This document shows positions 1-9,250 of a DNA stretch of 64,000 nucleotides, piece by piece. The number at the start of each line of letters is the position of its first letter. Position 1 is the first letter of the stretch. Below the pieces are notes generated by a model. That model saw nothing but the letters and a program-made list of their open reading frames with translations, did not search any database and had not been told where the DNA came from. The stretch comes from Halanaerobium saccharolyticum (lineage in GTDB: Bacteria; Bacillota; Halanaerobiia; Halanaerobiales; Halanaerobiaceae): NCBI RefSeq assembly GCF_003053565.1, contig NZ_QAXS01000004.1:1-64000 (forward strand). Reading direction: 5' to 3'. The position numbers and the translations under genes were made by a program.

Positions 1-133
1 TTCTTTAGATATCACCGGACAGATGTCCTAATACCAGTATTTAATTTTTAAGATTTTTATTTTTTGAATTATTTTAGACTTTTCGCAGTGCAATCATTTT
101 ATTTAATTAAGCTTAATTATTAAGAGGTGAATT
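1..133 (+). other. upstream intergenic or gene-end segment, AT-rich with a 16-bp palindrome
   Basis: No gene can be recognised here. One frame is open from the window edge to a TAA at 49-51, but its 16 residues match no family I know, so I cannot say whether it is the tail of a preceding gene. At 104-119 lies a perfect AT-rich palindrome, TAATTAAGCTTAATTA, just before the ispG ribosome site. It has no T-run behind it and no clear role. Confidence 0.3.
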
Positions 134-1186
134 ATGTATAATAGAAGAAAGACCAGGCTTGTTAATTTTGCTGAGCAGCCGGTTGGTGGAGAATCACCGG
201 TTTCTGTACAGTCTATGTGTAACACTAAAACTGAAAATGTTGAGGCGACTGTAGACCAGATTAAAAAGCTGGAGGCAGTTGGCTGTGAGATTATTCGAGT
301 CGCTGTACCGGATCAAAAAGCTGCTCAGGCACTTGAGAAAATAAAAGCAGAAATAAATATACCACTCGTTGCTGACATACATTTTGACTACCGGCTGGCT
401 TTAATGGCGGTTGAAAATGGAGTGGATGCACTGCGGATTAACCCGGGTAATATAGGAAGTGATCAGCGGGTTAAGGAAGTTGCACTTGCCTGTAAAGAAA
501 AGCAGATTCCAATCAGAGTTGGCAGTAACTCCGGCTCAATTGAAAAAGAACTGCTGCAAAAATACGGTGGGCCAACTGCTGAGGCGATGGTTGAAAGTGC
601 TTTAAGAAATGTAAAAATTCTGGAAGAAAATAATTTTAAGGATATAGTAATTTCACTAAAATCAAGCCATATTCCGACAACAATTGAGGCTTATAGATTG
701 ATGGCTGAGAAAGTTGACTATCCCTTCCATATTGGGATTACAGAATCGGGAACACCCTGGCGGGGAACGATTAAATCAGCTGCAGGAATTGCAGCGCTGC
801 TAACTCAGGGTTATGGTGATACACTGAGGGTTTCATTGACCGGTGATCCTGTTGAGGAAGTAAGAGTCGGCTGGCAGATTTTAAAATCACTTGAGCTCAG
901 AAAAAAGGGAGTAGAAATTATTTCCTGTCCTACCTGCGGCCGAACCAATATTGACTTGATTGCTCTCGCAGAAAAAGTTGAAAAAGAGCTGATGAAAATC
1001 GATAAGGAAATTACCGTTGCAGTAATGGGCTGTGCGGTTAATGGTCCGGGTGAGGCAAAAGAAGCCGATATTGGGGTTGCTGGTGGAATAGAAGAAGGTT
1101 TGATCTTTAAAGAAGGAAAGATTATCAAAAAAGTAAAAGAAGATCAATTATTAGAAGAATTGATGAAAGAAATTAATAAACTTTAA
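134..1186 (+). CDS. ispG: 4-hydroxy-3-methylbut-2-enyl diphosphate synthase (flavodoxin/ferredoxin type) IspG
   Basis: Penultimate enzyme of the MEP isoprenoid pathway. It reductively opens methylerythritol cyclodiphosphate to HMBPP using a [4Fe-4S] cluster. The 350-residue protein has the usual bacterial length, with a TIM-barrel N-terminal part (ADIHFDYRLA, RINPGNIG) and a C-terminal cluster domain. Cluster ligands are visible as C265 and C268 in CPTC, C300 in MGCAVNGPGE, and E307. The ATG start follows an AAGAGGTG ribosome site by a few bases. It precedes proS and polC, the order common in Firmicutes; the expected upstream rseP end is not recognisable in the first 130 bases. Confidence 0.96.
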   Translation: MYNRRKTRLVNFAEQPVGGESPVSVQSMCNTKTENVEATVDQIKKLEAVGCEIIRVAVPDQKAAQALEKIKAEINIPLVADIHFDYRLALMAVENGVDALRINPGNIGSDQRVKEVALACKEKQIPIRVGSNSGSIEKELLQKYGGPTAEAMVESALRNVKILEENNFKDIVISLKSSHIPTTIEAYRLMAEKVDYPFHIGITESGTPWRGTIKSAAGIAALLTQGYGDTLRVSLTGDPVEEVRVGWQILKSLELRKKGVEIISCPTCGRTNIDLIALAEKVEKELMKIDKEITVAVMGCAVNGPGEAKEADIGVAGGIEEGLIFKEGKIIKKVKEDQLLEELMKEINKL

Positions 1187-1253
1187 GTTATTTTAATTAG
1201 ACAGCTGCTAAAAAATAAATAATATCTATAGATTAGAAATAGGAGTGATTAGG

Positions 1254-2960
1254 ATGCGCATGTCAAAATTATATTTACCAACTTTAAAGGAAGATCCTGC
1301 AGAAGCTGAGGTTATCAGTCATAAATTAATGTTAAGAGCAGGAATGATGAGAAAACATTCTTCAGGAATTTATTCCTATCTACCTTTAGGTTATCGGGTG
1401 ATCAAAAAAATAGAAAAAATCACCAGAAAGCATATGGATATGAGTGAAGCCCAGGAAGTTCTGCTGCCTATCATGCAGACTTCTGAAATCTGGAAGGATT
1501 CTAAACGCTGGGATAAATTTGGACCTTTGATGATCAAGTTTAATGATCGTAAGGCCCGGGAATACTGTCTGGGACCAACTCACGAGGAAGTTGTTACAGA
1601 CCTGGTCCGAGATGAAGTTAGATCATATAAAGACCTGCCTTTAAACTTATATCAGATTCAGACTAAAGTTAGAGATGAAATCAGACCCCGTTTTGGTGTG
1701 ATGAGGGGTCGAGAATTTATAATGAAAGATGCCTACAGTCTTGATATTGACTATCAGGGTCTGGACAAAAGTTATCAGGCAATGTTTGATGCTTATGAGC
1801 GAATTTTTGCAGAATGCGGCCTGGAAGCTGTAGCAGTTGAAGCAGATACCGGTGCAATGGGAGGAAAAGATTCTCACGAATTTATGGTGCTGGCTGATTC
1901 CGGTGAAGATGAGATAGCTTTCTGCAGCCACTGTGACTATGCAGCCAATGTAGAAAGGGCTACTTCTAAAAAAACTGATATAGACTTTGAGGTTGAAGCA
2001 GAAGTAGAAAAAATACATACTCCTGAGATAAAAACTATTAGTGAACTGGAGGAATATCTTGAAGTTCCTGCTGCTAAAATGATTAAGGCAGTTGCTATGG
2101 TGGCTGATGGGGAGGCTGTTTTAGCTCTTGTTTCTGGAGAAGATGAATTAAATGAAATTAAATTAACAAATTATCTGCAGGCAAATGAACTGCGGGCAGC
2201 TGAAGAGGAAGAATTTGCAGAACTCTTTAACAGTACTGCCGGATTTATTGGTCCTGTAGATCTGAATAAAGTAAGAATTGTTGCCGATCAGCGTCTTAAA
2301 AATATGTCGGGAGCAATAGTTGGAGCAAATGAAAAAGATTACCACCTAAAAAATGTTAAAGCCGGTAGAGATTTTGAAGTAGAGGCATTTACAGATCTTC
2401 GTTCAGTAAGAGGTGGAGAGAGATGCCCAAAATGTGACCAGGGTAAGTTAAATATCAAAGATGGAATTGAAGTTGGCCATATTTTTAAACTGGGAACTAA
2501 ATACAGTGAAAATATGGGTGCCAATTATCTTGATGAAAATGGAAAAGCACAGCCAATAGTAATGGGAAGTTACGGAATTGGTATTACCCGACTGGTTGCG
2601 GCGGCAATTGAGCAGAACAATGATCAGTATGGAATTAAGTGGCCGAAGGCAATTGCTCCCTATCAGATAATTATACTTCCTCTCGGTAATGACGACCTGG
2701 TTCAGGAAAAATCGGAAGAAATATATCAGAATTTAAAAGCTCAGGGATGGGAAGTTTTAATTGATGATCGTGATGAGAGAGCTGGAGTTAAATTCAATGA
2801 TTCTGAATTGATTGGAATTCCGCTACGGCTAACAATTGGTTCTCGTTCTTTAGAAAATGGTGTGGTAGAAGCAATGATCAGAGAGAATAATAGTAAATTA
2901 GAAATTGAACTTGATAATCTGGAAGCAGAGGTCGAAAAGCTGTTTGCAGAGATCTCTTAA
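1254..2960 (+). CDS. proS: prolyl-tRNA synthetase (bacterial type with INS editing domain)
   Basis: Class II synthetase charging tRNA-Pro, in the cytoplasm. The 568 residues match the long bacterial form. Motif 1 lies around GIYSYLPLGYRV, motif 2 around FRDEIRPRFGVMRGREFIMKDAYS, an insertion (YbaK-like) editing domain spans roughly residues 220-400, motif 3 is MGSYGIGITRLVAA, and an anticodon-binding domain ends the protein. A GTG nine bases earlier is in frame but overlaps the AGGAG ribosome site at 1241-1245. The ATG at 1254 sits eight bases after that site and is the better start; a second ATG at 1260 is also possible. The ispG-proS-polC order is conserved. Confidence 0.96.
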   Translation: MRMSKLYLPTLKEDPAEAEVISHKLMLRAGMMRKHSSGIYSYLPLGYRVIKKIEKITRKHMDMSEAQEVLLPIMQTSEIWKDSKRWDKFGPLMIKFNDRKAREYCLGPTHEEVVTDLVRDEVRSYKDLPLNLYQIQTKVRDEIRPRFGVMRGREFIMKDAYSLDIDYQGLDKSYQAMFDAYERIFAECGLEAVAVEADTGAMGGKDSHEFMVLADSGEDEIAFCSHCDYAANVERATSKKTDIDFEVEAEVEKIHTPEIKTISELEEYLEVPAAKMIKAVAMVADGEAVLALVSGEDELNEIKLTNYLQANELRAAEEEEFAELFNSTAGFIGPVDLNKVRIVADQRLKNMSGAIVGANEKDYHLKNVKAGRDFEVEAFTDLRSVRGGERCPKCDQGKLNIKDGIEVGHIFKLGTKYSENMGANYLDENGKAQPIVMGSYGIGITRLVAAAIEQNNDQYGIKWPKAIAPYQIIILPLGNDDLVQEKSEEIYQNLKAQGWEVLIDDRDERAGVKFNDSELIGIPLRLTIGSRSLENGVVEAMIRENNSKLEIELDNLEAEVEKLFAEIS

Positions 2961-2991
2961 GTTTTGATTTTTCATCTGGAAGGAGTATTTA

Positions 2992-5900
2992 ATGACAAAG
3001 GCAGTAATCTTAAGAGAAAATTCAAATCTATATAGATATTTAGTATATAACCAGGAAGAAAAGACTATCTATTGTATTGCAGATAATGAGCATTCTGCTG
3101 CGGCAGAATCTGAAATAAAAAAGAAAATAGCTTTCAACAAAAATGATTTTCAGTTAAAAATGGTAACTGATTTATCATTAGAAGAAGAGCTGTTTTTGAT
3201 CTGGCCTCAAATAATTAAAAATTTTGAGGTCTACTTTTCTTTTTCTAATAACTGGTTAAAAAGAGCTCAGCTTTTTTTAGAAGAGCAGGAATTAAAAATT
3301 AAAGTAGAAACAAAAATGGCCCAGAAAAAGCTGGCTCAGCCAAAGGTTATTAGTTTTCTGGAAAATAATATTAGCAAATATATTGGGGAAATAAAAAAAG
3401 TCAGTATCCATAATGGAGATTTCTTACCTGAAATAGAAGAAAAGGCTGATCCGACTAAGTTTAAGCAGCGTTCAGAAAGAACTGCTCCTCCATCTCAAAA
3501 CTACTCAAAGGGAGGTTCAGGATCTTCTAAACGCAAAAGCAGAAAAAATAAAGACCGCTATGGACGGGTAATCAGAGGACAAAAAACTCATGATCTAGTC
3601 GATTTAGATACTGAAATCCCTTCTGTTATTGTAGAGGCAGATTTATTTGATATAGATGTCCGCCAAACACGAAAGGGAAGCTATCTTTATATTTTAAAGA
3701 TTACAGACTATGACAGCTCTATTTCTGCTAAAACTTTTACTGACGAAAAAGATGATTTTTTAGATGGTTTAGCTAAAGGACAGCACTTAAAAATCAGAGG
3801 TAAAGTGACTTTTGACCCCTACAGTAAAGAATGGGGGATTATGTTTAATGATCTGGTACCTGTAGAAAAAGAAAAACGACAGGATCAGGCTGAAGAAAAA
3901 AGAGTTGAACTTCACCTGCACACTCAGATGAGCGCCATGGATTCTGTTATTAATGTTAAAGATGTAGTAAAAAGGGCTGGAGACTGGGGCCATCAGGCAA
4001 TTGCGATCACAGATCATGGAGTTGTTCAGGCTTTTCCTGATGCTTATTCGGCCGGGGAAAAACATGGCGTAAAAATCATCTATGGTGTTGAAGCCTATCT
4101 GGTTGATGATGGTGAGCCAATCATTAACAATCCCTATCCTTCAGCTATAGATCAGACAGAATTTATTGTTTTTGATTTAGAGACCACCGGTTTAAATCCT
4201 TCCCAGCACGAAATAATTGAAATTGGTGCTGTGAAGATAAAAAATGGAGAAAAAATTGATGAATTTAAATCATTTATCAATCCGGGAGTAAAAATTCCTG
4301 CTAAGATTACTGAAATTACAGGAATAAATGATAGAATGGTTGCTGATGCTCCTGATCTAAAAACTGTAATTAATGATTTTGTTGATTTTGCTGGAGATGG
4401 TGTACTGGTAGCTCATAATGCAGATTTTGATTATGGTTTCATTCGCACAGCACTCGAAAAATTAGAAATCAAAAAAGATGACTATACAGTACTTGATACT
4501 CTGGGGCTGGCAAGAGCTTTGGTTAAAGACAGCAAAAATCATAAGCTGAACACACTTGCCAAATATTTTGGTGTTGATTTAGAAAACCACCACCGAGCTC
4601 TGGATGATGCAGCTGCAACAGCAGAAGTGCTATCTAAGCTTCTGGAAATTATTAAGGCTGATGGTTCTGACAATTTAAATCAGATTAACAGTTATATTTC
4701 TAAAATAGACTGGAAGGATTTGCGTCCTTTTCATGCTGTGATTTTGGCTGAGAATAAAAAGGGACTTAAAAATCTATATAAGTTGATTTCAATTTCTCAT
4801 TTAAATAATTTTTATAAAAAACCAAGAATTTTAAAGAGTGTACTTCTTCAGCACAGAGAGGGACTGATTATCGGTTCGGCCTGTGAGGCAGGTCAGATAT
4901 ATAAAGCATTTGTAAACAACAGGCCGCGAAATGAAATCAAAAAAATAGCAAAACTCTATGATTATCTTGAACTGCAGCCTCTGGGCAATAATCAATTTTT
5001 AATTCCAGATAAGGTAAATTCCAGAGATGATCTCAAAGAAATTAACCGTAAAATTTATCAGCTCGGTCAGGAATTAAATAAACCTGTTGTAGCAACCACA
5101 GATGCTCATTTTTTGGATCCTAAAGACAGTATTTTTAGAGAAATCTTACAGACAGGTCAGGGTTTTAATGATGCTGATCAGCAGCCGCCAATTTATTATC
5201 GAACTACTGAAGAAATGCTCAATGAATTTGCCTATTTTGGCGAGGAAACAGCAAGAGAAATTGTAGTTGAAAACCCCAATAAAATCGCTGCTAAGATCGA
5301 TAAGATCAAACCAATACCTGACGGTCTATTTACTCCAGAAATTGAAGGAGCAGAGGCTGAAATTCGCCAGATGTCCTATGAGCGGGCCCACGAATTTTAC
5401 GGAGAAGAGCTGCCTCAATTAGTGATTGACAGGCTGGAAAAGGAGCTTTCTTCAATTATTGAAAATGGTTTTGCGGTTATTTATTTAATCGCCCATAAAT
5501 TGGTTAAAAAATCACTTGAAGATGGATATCTGGTAGGGTCGCGAGGCTCTGTTGGTTCTTCTTTTGTGGCAACTATGACCGAAATTACAGAGGTTAACCC
5601 GCTGCCGCCACACTACCGCTGTCCTCAGTGCTCCAAACATGAATTTATTACTGACGGCTCAATTGGAACCGGAGTTGATTTACCCGATAAAGTCTGTCCC
5701 CACTGTGGAACTGAATATATAAAAGATGGTTTTGATATACCATTTGAAGTCTTTATGGGCTTTAAAGGAGACAAGGTACCTGATATCGATTTAAACTTTT
5801 CTGGTGAATACCAGGGTAAGATTCATAAGTATACAGAAGAATTCTTTGGTAGAGACTATGTATATAAAGCAGGTACAATTTCTACAATTGCAGACCGTAC

Positions 5901-7203
5901 TGCTTTTGGTTTTGTCAAAAATTATCTTGATGATAAAGGTATGGAGGTCAAAAGAGCAGAAATTGATCGACTGGTAGCCGGCTGTACTGGAGTTCGCAGG
6001 ACTACCGGACAGCATCCAGGGGGGCTGATGATTGTTCCCAAGGCCAACGAAATATTTGATTTCAGCCCGATTCAGCATCCGGCTAATGATCAGGATACTG
6101 ATATTAGAACTACTCACTTTGACTACCATTCGATCAGTGGCCGGATTTTAAAGCTCGATTTACTCGGGCACGATGATCCGACTTCACTAAGACTGCTGCA
6201 GGATATGACAGGGATTGAACCTCAGGATATTCCCCTCGATGATCCGGATACAATGAGCATTTTTTCTGATACAGAAATTTTAGGTGTTGACCCAGAACTG
6301 CTAGGAACTGATATTGGTACTTTAGGAATACCTGAGTTTGGTACTTCTTTTGTTCAGCAGATGCTCAGAGATACCAGACCGACCACTTTTGCAGAACTGG
6401 TTCGGATAAGTGGACTTTCTCACGGTACTGATGTCTGGTTAAATAATGCTCAGGATTTAATTAGAGATGGCAAAGCAGAACTGGCAGAAGTTATCTCAGT
6501 TCGAGATGATATTATGAACTATTTACTTCAGCGTGGGGTTGAGCCTTCAACAGCTTTCTGGATTATGGAGCATGTTCGTAAAGGTAAAGGGCTGACTGAA
6601 GAAGAAGAGCAGGCAATGCGGGAAAATAATGTGCCTGACTGGTATATTGATTCCTGTAAAAAGATTAAATACATGTTCCCCAAGGCACATGCTGCCGCCT
6701 ATGTAACAATGGCTTACAGAATTGCTTATTTTAAAGTTCACCATCCTGCTGCCTTTTATACTGCTTATTTCTCAATTAAAGCTGATGATTTTGATGCCCA
6801 GCTTGCCTGTAATGGCAGAGAAAGGGTAGTTAATAAGATTGAAGAGCTGGAAGCTCTAGGTAATGATATGACAGCGAAAGAAAGTGGAACCCTTACTGTT
6901 TTAAGAATTGTACTGGAAGCTATGATGAGAGGAATTGAGTTTTTGCCGGTTGATATCTATGAATCTGAAACTGACCGCTTTATTAAAAAAGAGGAGAATA
7001 AACTTTTAGCACCACTAATCAGCCTCCAGGGGCTGGGTGGAAGTGCTGCCGAAAGTGTTGTTCTTGAAAGGCAAAAATCAGATTTTACTTCGATCGAAGA
7101 GTTATCAAACCGAACTTCTCTAACTTCTACGGTAATTGAAGTTTTAAGAGAGCACGGCTCACTGGAGGGAATGCCGGAACGAAATCAGCTGTCTCTGTTT
7201 TAA
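2992..7203 (+). CDS. polC: DNA polymerase III alpha subunit, PolC type
   Basis: Replicative DNA polymerase of low-GC Gram-positive lineages. The 1403 residues hold, in order, an N-terminal domain, an OB fold (about 210-290), the first half of a PHP domain (HLHTQMSAMDS near 307, ITDHGV), an inserted DEDDh 3'-5' proofreading exonuclease (FDLETTGLNP near 394, VAHNADFDYG), the rest of PHP, and the polymerase core. The core carries a zinc-binding pair CPQC and CPHC and the catalytic PDIDLNFSG (D931, D933). The C-terminus ends RNQLSLF, a putative clamp-binding tail. The ATG follows GAAGGAG with good spacing. This is the strongest marker for Firmicutes in the window. Confidence 0.98.
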   Translation: MTKAVILRENSNLYRYLVYNQEEKTIYCIADNEHSAAAESEIKKKIAFNKNDFQLKMVTDLSLEEELFLIWPQIIKNFEVYFSFSNNWLKRAQLFLEEQELKIKVETKMAQKKLAQPKVISFLENNISKYIGEIKKVSIHNGDFLPEIEEKADPTKFKQRSERTAPPSQNYSKGGSGSSKRKSRKNKDRYGRVIRGQKTHDLVDLDTEIPSVIVEADLFDIDVRQTRKGSYLYILKITDYDSSISAKTFTDEKDDFLDGLAKGQHLKIRGKVTFDPYSKEWGIMFNDLVPVEKEKRQDQAEEKRVELHLHTQMSAMDSVINVKDVVKRAGDWGHQAIAITDHGVVQAFPDAYSAGEKHGVKIIYGVEAYLVDDGEPIINNPYPSAIDQTEFIVFDLETTGLNPSQHEIIEIGAVKIKNGEKIDEFKSFINPGVKIPAKITEITGINDRMVADAPDLKTVINDFVDFAGDGVLVAHNADFDYGFIRTALEKLEIKKDDYTVLDTLGLARALVKDSKNHKLNTLAKYFGVDLENHHRALDDAAATAEVLSKLLEIIKADGSDNLNQINSYISKIDWKDLRPFHAVILAENKKGLKNLYKLISISHLNNFYKKPRILKSVLLQHREGLIIGSACEAGQIYKAFVNNRPRNEIKKIAKLYDYLELQPLGNNQFLIPDKVNSRDDLKEINRKIYQLGQELNKPVVATTDAHFLDPKDSIFREILQTGQGFNDADQQPPIYYRTTEEMLNEFAYFGEETAREIVVENPNKIAAKIDKIKPIPDGLFTPEIEGAEAEIRQMSYERAHEFYGEELPQLVIDRLEKELSSIIENGFAVIYLIAHKLVKKSLEDGYLVGSRGSVGSSFVATMTEITEVNPLPPHYRCPQCSKHEFITDGSIGTGVDLPDKVCPHCGTEYIKDGFDIPFEVFMGFKGDKVPDIDLNFSGEYQGKIHKYTEEFFGRDYVYKAGTISTIADRTAFGFVKNYLDDKGMEVKRAEIDRLVAGCTGVRRTTGQHPGGLMIVPKANEIFDFSPIQHPANDQDTDIRTTHFDYHSISGRILKLDLLGHDDPTSLRLLQDMTGIEPQDIPLDDPDTMSIFSDTEILGVDPELLGTDIGTLGIPEFGTSFVQQMLRDTRPTTFAELVRISGLSHGTDVWLNNAQDLIRDGKAELAEVISVRDDIMNYLLQRGVEPSTAFWIMEHVRKGKGLTEEEEQAMRENNVPDWYIDSCKKIKYMFPKAHAAAYVTMAYRIAYFKVHHPAAFYTAYFSIKADDFDAQLACNGRERVVNKIEELEALGNDMTAKESGTLTVLRIVLEAMMRGIEFLPVDIYESETDRFIKKEENKLLAPLISLQGLGGSAAESVVLERQKSDFTSIEELSNRTSLTSTVIEVLREHGSLEGMPERNQLSLF

Positions 7204-7209
7204 AACCTT

Positions 7210-7326
7210 TGGTACCAGGTCCAAAACGGCCGTTTTGGACCTGGTACTGTTCGGTTGATCTTCGGATGCTGATTGTTTAAATGATAGTTTCAATATTTTC
7301 CAAGAGTTTCCAAGTACCCGGTACCA
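7210..7326. repeat. MITE/REP-like palindromic element downstream of polC
   Basis: A perfect 36-bp palindrome occupies 7212-7247 (18 bases each side, centre GG/CC at 7229/7230, arms starting GTACCAGGTCC). The copy of TGGTACCAGGTCC at 7210-7222 reappears inverted at 7314-7326 with 11 of 13 positions matching, so the 117-bp stretch has imperfect terminal inverted repeats. TTTCCAAG is directly repeated twice near 7297-7313. No T-run follows the palindrome, so it is a poor intrinsic terminator. The element stops just before the rimP promoter. That it is a mobile or repetitive element is inferred from this structure alone. Confidence 0.5.
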
Positions 7327-7334
7327 TTTAAAAC

Positions 7335-7363
7335 TTGCAAGTCTAAATAAGCTGTGATAGAAT
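7335..7363 (+). promoter_or_regulatory. putative sigma-A promoter of the rimP-nusA-infB operon
   Basis: TTGCAA at 7335-7340, a 17-base spacer, then TAGAAT at 7358-7363. It is followed by about 125 bases of leader with an attenuator-like hairpin before rimP. It is the only good promoter between polC and rimP. Confidence 0.6.
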
Positions 7364-7403
7364 TATAGAGGAAAGAGTTCTGATAAATACTAATGTTGAT
7401 TTT

Positions 7404-7434
7404 AGGAGTGGGGATGTCTTCCCACTCTTTTATT
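7404..7434 (+). terminator. leader hairpin with T-rich tail upstream of rimP: candidate transcription attenuator
   Basis: GAGTGGG at 7406-7412 pairs with CCCACTC at 7421-7427; two outer pairs (one G-U) extend it to nine, with an eight-base loop, followed by TTTTATTAT. The hairpin lies between the promoter and rimP, so it would act on the transcript of the whole operon. In Bacillus subtilis the rimP(ylxS)-nusA operon is controlled by NusA-dependent attenuation in its leader; the same role here is inferred from position and structure. Confidence 0.6.
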
Positions 7435-7495
7435 ATAGTTTAGGTAATTTTTGAGAAAAATAAAATTAAATATTTAAGGAAGAGGGGTGTTTTAT

Positions 7496-7957
7496 TTGGG
7501 AAAAGTTGCTGAAACAGTAACCGATTTTGTGCTTCCTATTGCCCATAGTGAAGATTTAAATCTGATTGATGTTGAGTTTTTAAAAGAAGGTAGTGATTGG
7601 GTTTTACGTATTTTTCTAGAAAATAAAGATGGTGATTTAACTATAGAAGAATGTGAAAAGGTCAGCAGATCCTTGAGTATAATTCTGGATGAAGAAGATC
7701 CAATCGATAAAAGTTATATATTAGAGGTTTCATCACCCGGGCTGGAAAGACCTCTTAAAACGGAAGAGGATTTTGAACGTTTTAGGGGAGAATTAATCGC
7801 AGTTAAAACTTTCAAAAAAATTAATGGTGAAAAAGAATTCATAGGAACTTTAAAGGAATTTGCAGATGATCAAATCACATTAATTTTAGATGATGATCAG
7901 GAAATATCGATTGACTACAGTCTGGTAGCAAGAGCTAATTTAACTTTTGAAATTTAA
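7496..7957 (+). CDS. rimP: ribosome maturation factor RimP
   Basis: Small-subunit assembly factor binding pre-30S particles. The 153 residues match the family, with an N-terminal alpha/beta domain (LNLIDVEFLKEG, SRSLSIILDEEDPI) and the signature LEVSSPGLERPLKTEEDF before a C-terminal SH3-like barrel. I prefer the TTG at 7496, eight bases after GAGGGG at 7482-7487. An in-frame GTG at 7487 overlaps that ribosome site. It is the first gene of the rimP-nusA-ylxR-infB-rbfA block, 18 bases ahead of nusA. Confidence 0.93.
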   Translation: MGKVAETVTDFVLPIAHSEDLNLIDVEFLKEGSDWVLRIFLENKDGDLTIEECEKVSRSLSIILDEEDPIDKSYILEVSSPGLERPLKTEEDFERFRGELIAVKTFKKINGEKEFIGTLKEFADDQITLILDDDQEISIDYSLVARANLTFEI

Positions 7958-7975
7958 AATTGAGGGGGGAAAAAT

Positions 7976-9211
7976 ATGAATGTAGAATTCATTCAGGCCC
8001 TGGATGATATAGAAAAAGATAAAGGTATATCTAAAGATGTATTATTGGAGGCCATTGAAACAGCTTTAGTTTCTGCTTATAAAAAGGATTTTGGTTCTAA
8101 AGATAATGTTAGAATTGAAATTTCTGCAGAAGCTGGAGAAGTTAAAGTCTATTCTCGCAAAGAAGTTGTGGAAGAAGTTGAAAATAAAAATAGTGAGATA
8201 TCTTTAACTGAAGCTGAAAATATAGACAGTAAGTATGATATTGGAGACATTGTTGAGATTGAGGTTACACCTGCAAACTTTGGTAGAATTGCAGCCCAGA
8301 CAGCAAAACAGGTTGTAATGCAGAGGATCAGAGAAGCAGAAAGAGATGTAATTTTTGATCAATATAAGGAAAAAGAAGATGACCTGATAACAGGTACAAT
8401 TCAGCGTTTTCATAATGATAATATCCTGATTGATATGGGTAAGACAGAAGCTTTACTGCCGCCTTCTGAGCAGATTGCTGGTGAAAGATATGAAATCGGT
8501 GAAAGAATTAAGCTTTATGTAGTTGAAGTAAGTACTACAAATAAAGGTCCAAGAATTCTGGTTTCCAGAACTCATCCTGGTCTTTTAAAAAGGCTTTTTG
8601 AGATTGAAGTTCCAGAAATTTTCCAGGGACTTGTAGAAATAAAAGCTGTGGCCAGAGAAGCCGGTCAGCGTTCAAAAATGGCAGTAAGCAGTTCTGACAG
8701 TCAGGTTGATCCTGTTGGAGCCTGTGTTGGCCCAAAAGGTATGAGGGTTCAGGCAGTTGTGGATCAGTTAAATAACGAAAAAATTGATATTGTAAAGTGG
8801 GATGATAATCCTGAGGTATTTGTTGCTAATGCTTTAAATCCGGCTGAGGTAGTAAGTGTCAATATTAATAAGTCTGATAAAATTGCTGAAGTGGTAGTTC
8901 CAGACTTTCAACTTTCGCTGGCAATTGGAAAAGAAGGACAGAATGCTCGTCTGGCTGCAAAATTAACCGGCTGGAAAGTTGATATTAAAAAAGAGTCTGA
9001 AATTGAAGCAGAACCTGAAAACATTGAAGAAATAGAACAGAGTGCTGCTGAGCTTGCAGAAAGTTTAGATGAATTTGAAGAAACAGAAAAAGATACTGAA
9101 TTGGATAAAACTGAAACAGTGACTGAAAAAACAGCTGAAGAGGCTGAATCTGATAATCAAGTTGACATTCAAGCTGAAGAAGATGCTGAAGAGCTTGAAA
9201 AACTGGATTAA
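7976..9211 (+). CDS. nusA: transcription termination/antitermination protein NusA
   Basis: RNA polymerase-binding elongation, pausing and termination factor. It has an N-terminal domain (1-130), an S1 domain (about 135-200, DLITGTIQRFHNDNILID) and two KH domains (DPVGACVGPKGMRVQAVV and LSLAIGKEGQNARLAAKLTGW). The remaining 60 or so residues are an acidic Glu/Asp-rich tail that is low-complexity and is not the alpha-CTD-binding repeats of E. coli NusA. The ATG follows GAGGGGGG by five bases. It is a plausible regulator of its own operon through the leader hairpin upstream of rimP. Confidence 0.97.
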   Translation: MNVEFIQALDDIEKDKGISKDVLLEAIETALVSAYKKDFGSKDNVRIEISAEAGEVKVYSRKEVVEEVENKNSEISLTEAENIDSKYDIGDIVEIEVTPANFGRIAAQTAKQVVMQRIREAERDVIFDQYKEKEDDLITGTIQRFHNDNILIDMGKTEALLPPSEQIAGERYEIGERIKLYVVEVSTTNKGPRILVSRTHPGLLKRLFEIEVPEIFQGLVEIKAVAREAGQRSKMAVSSSDSQVDPVGACVGPKGMRVQAVVDQLNNEKIDIVKWDDNPEVFVANALNPAEVVSVNINKSDKIAEVVVPDFQLSLAIGKEGQNARLAAKLTGWKVDIKKESEIEAEPENIEEIEQSAAELAESLDEFEETEKDTELDKTETVTEKTAEEAESDNQVDIQAEEDAEELEKLD

Positions 9212-9250
9212 ATTTATCAAATAAACCAAAAATCTTAAGGAGGATTGAGA

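Noticed and set aside
104-119. 16-bp AT palindrome before ispG
   Set aside because: Low complexity, no T-run and no neighbouring motif; it could arise by chance in AT-rich DNA.
811-1128. 105-residue open frame on the - strand inside ispG
   Set aside because: Shadow of a highly conserved gene, with no ribosome site and no recognisable protein. Similar shadows in proS, polC, infB, pnp and the permease genes were dropped for the same reason.
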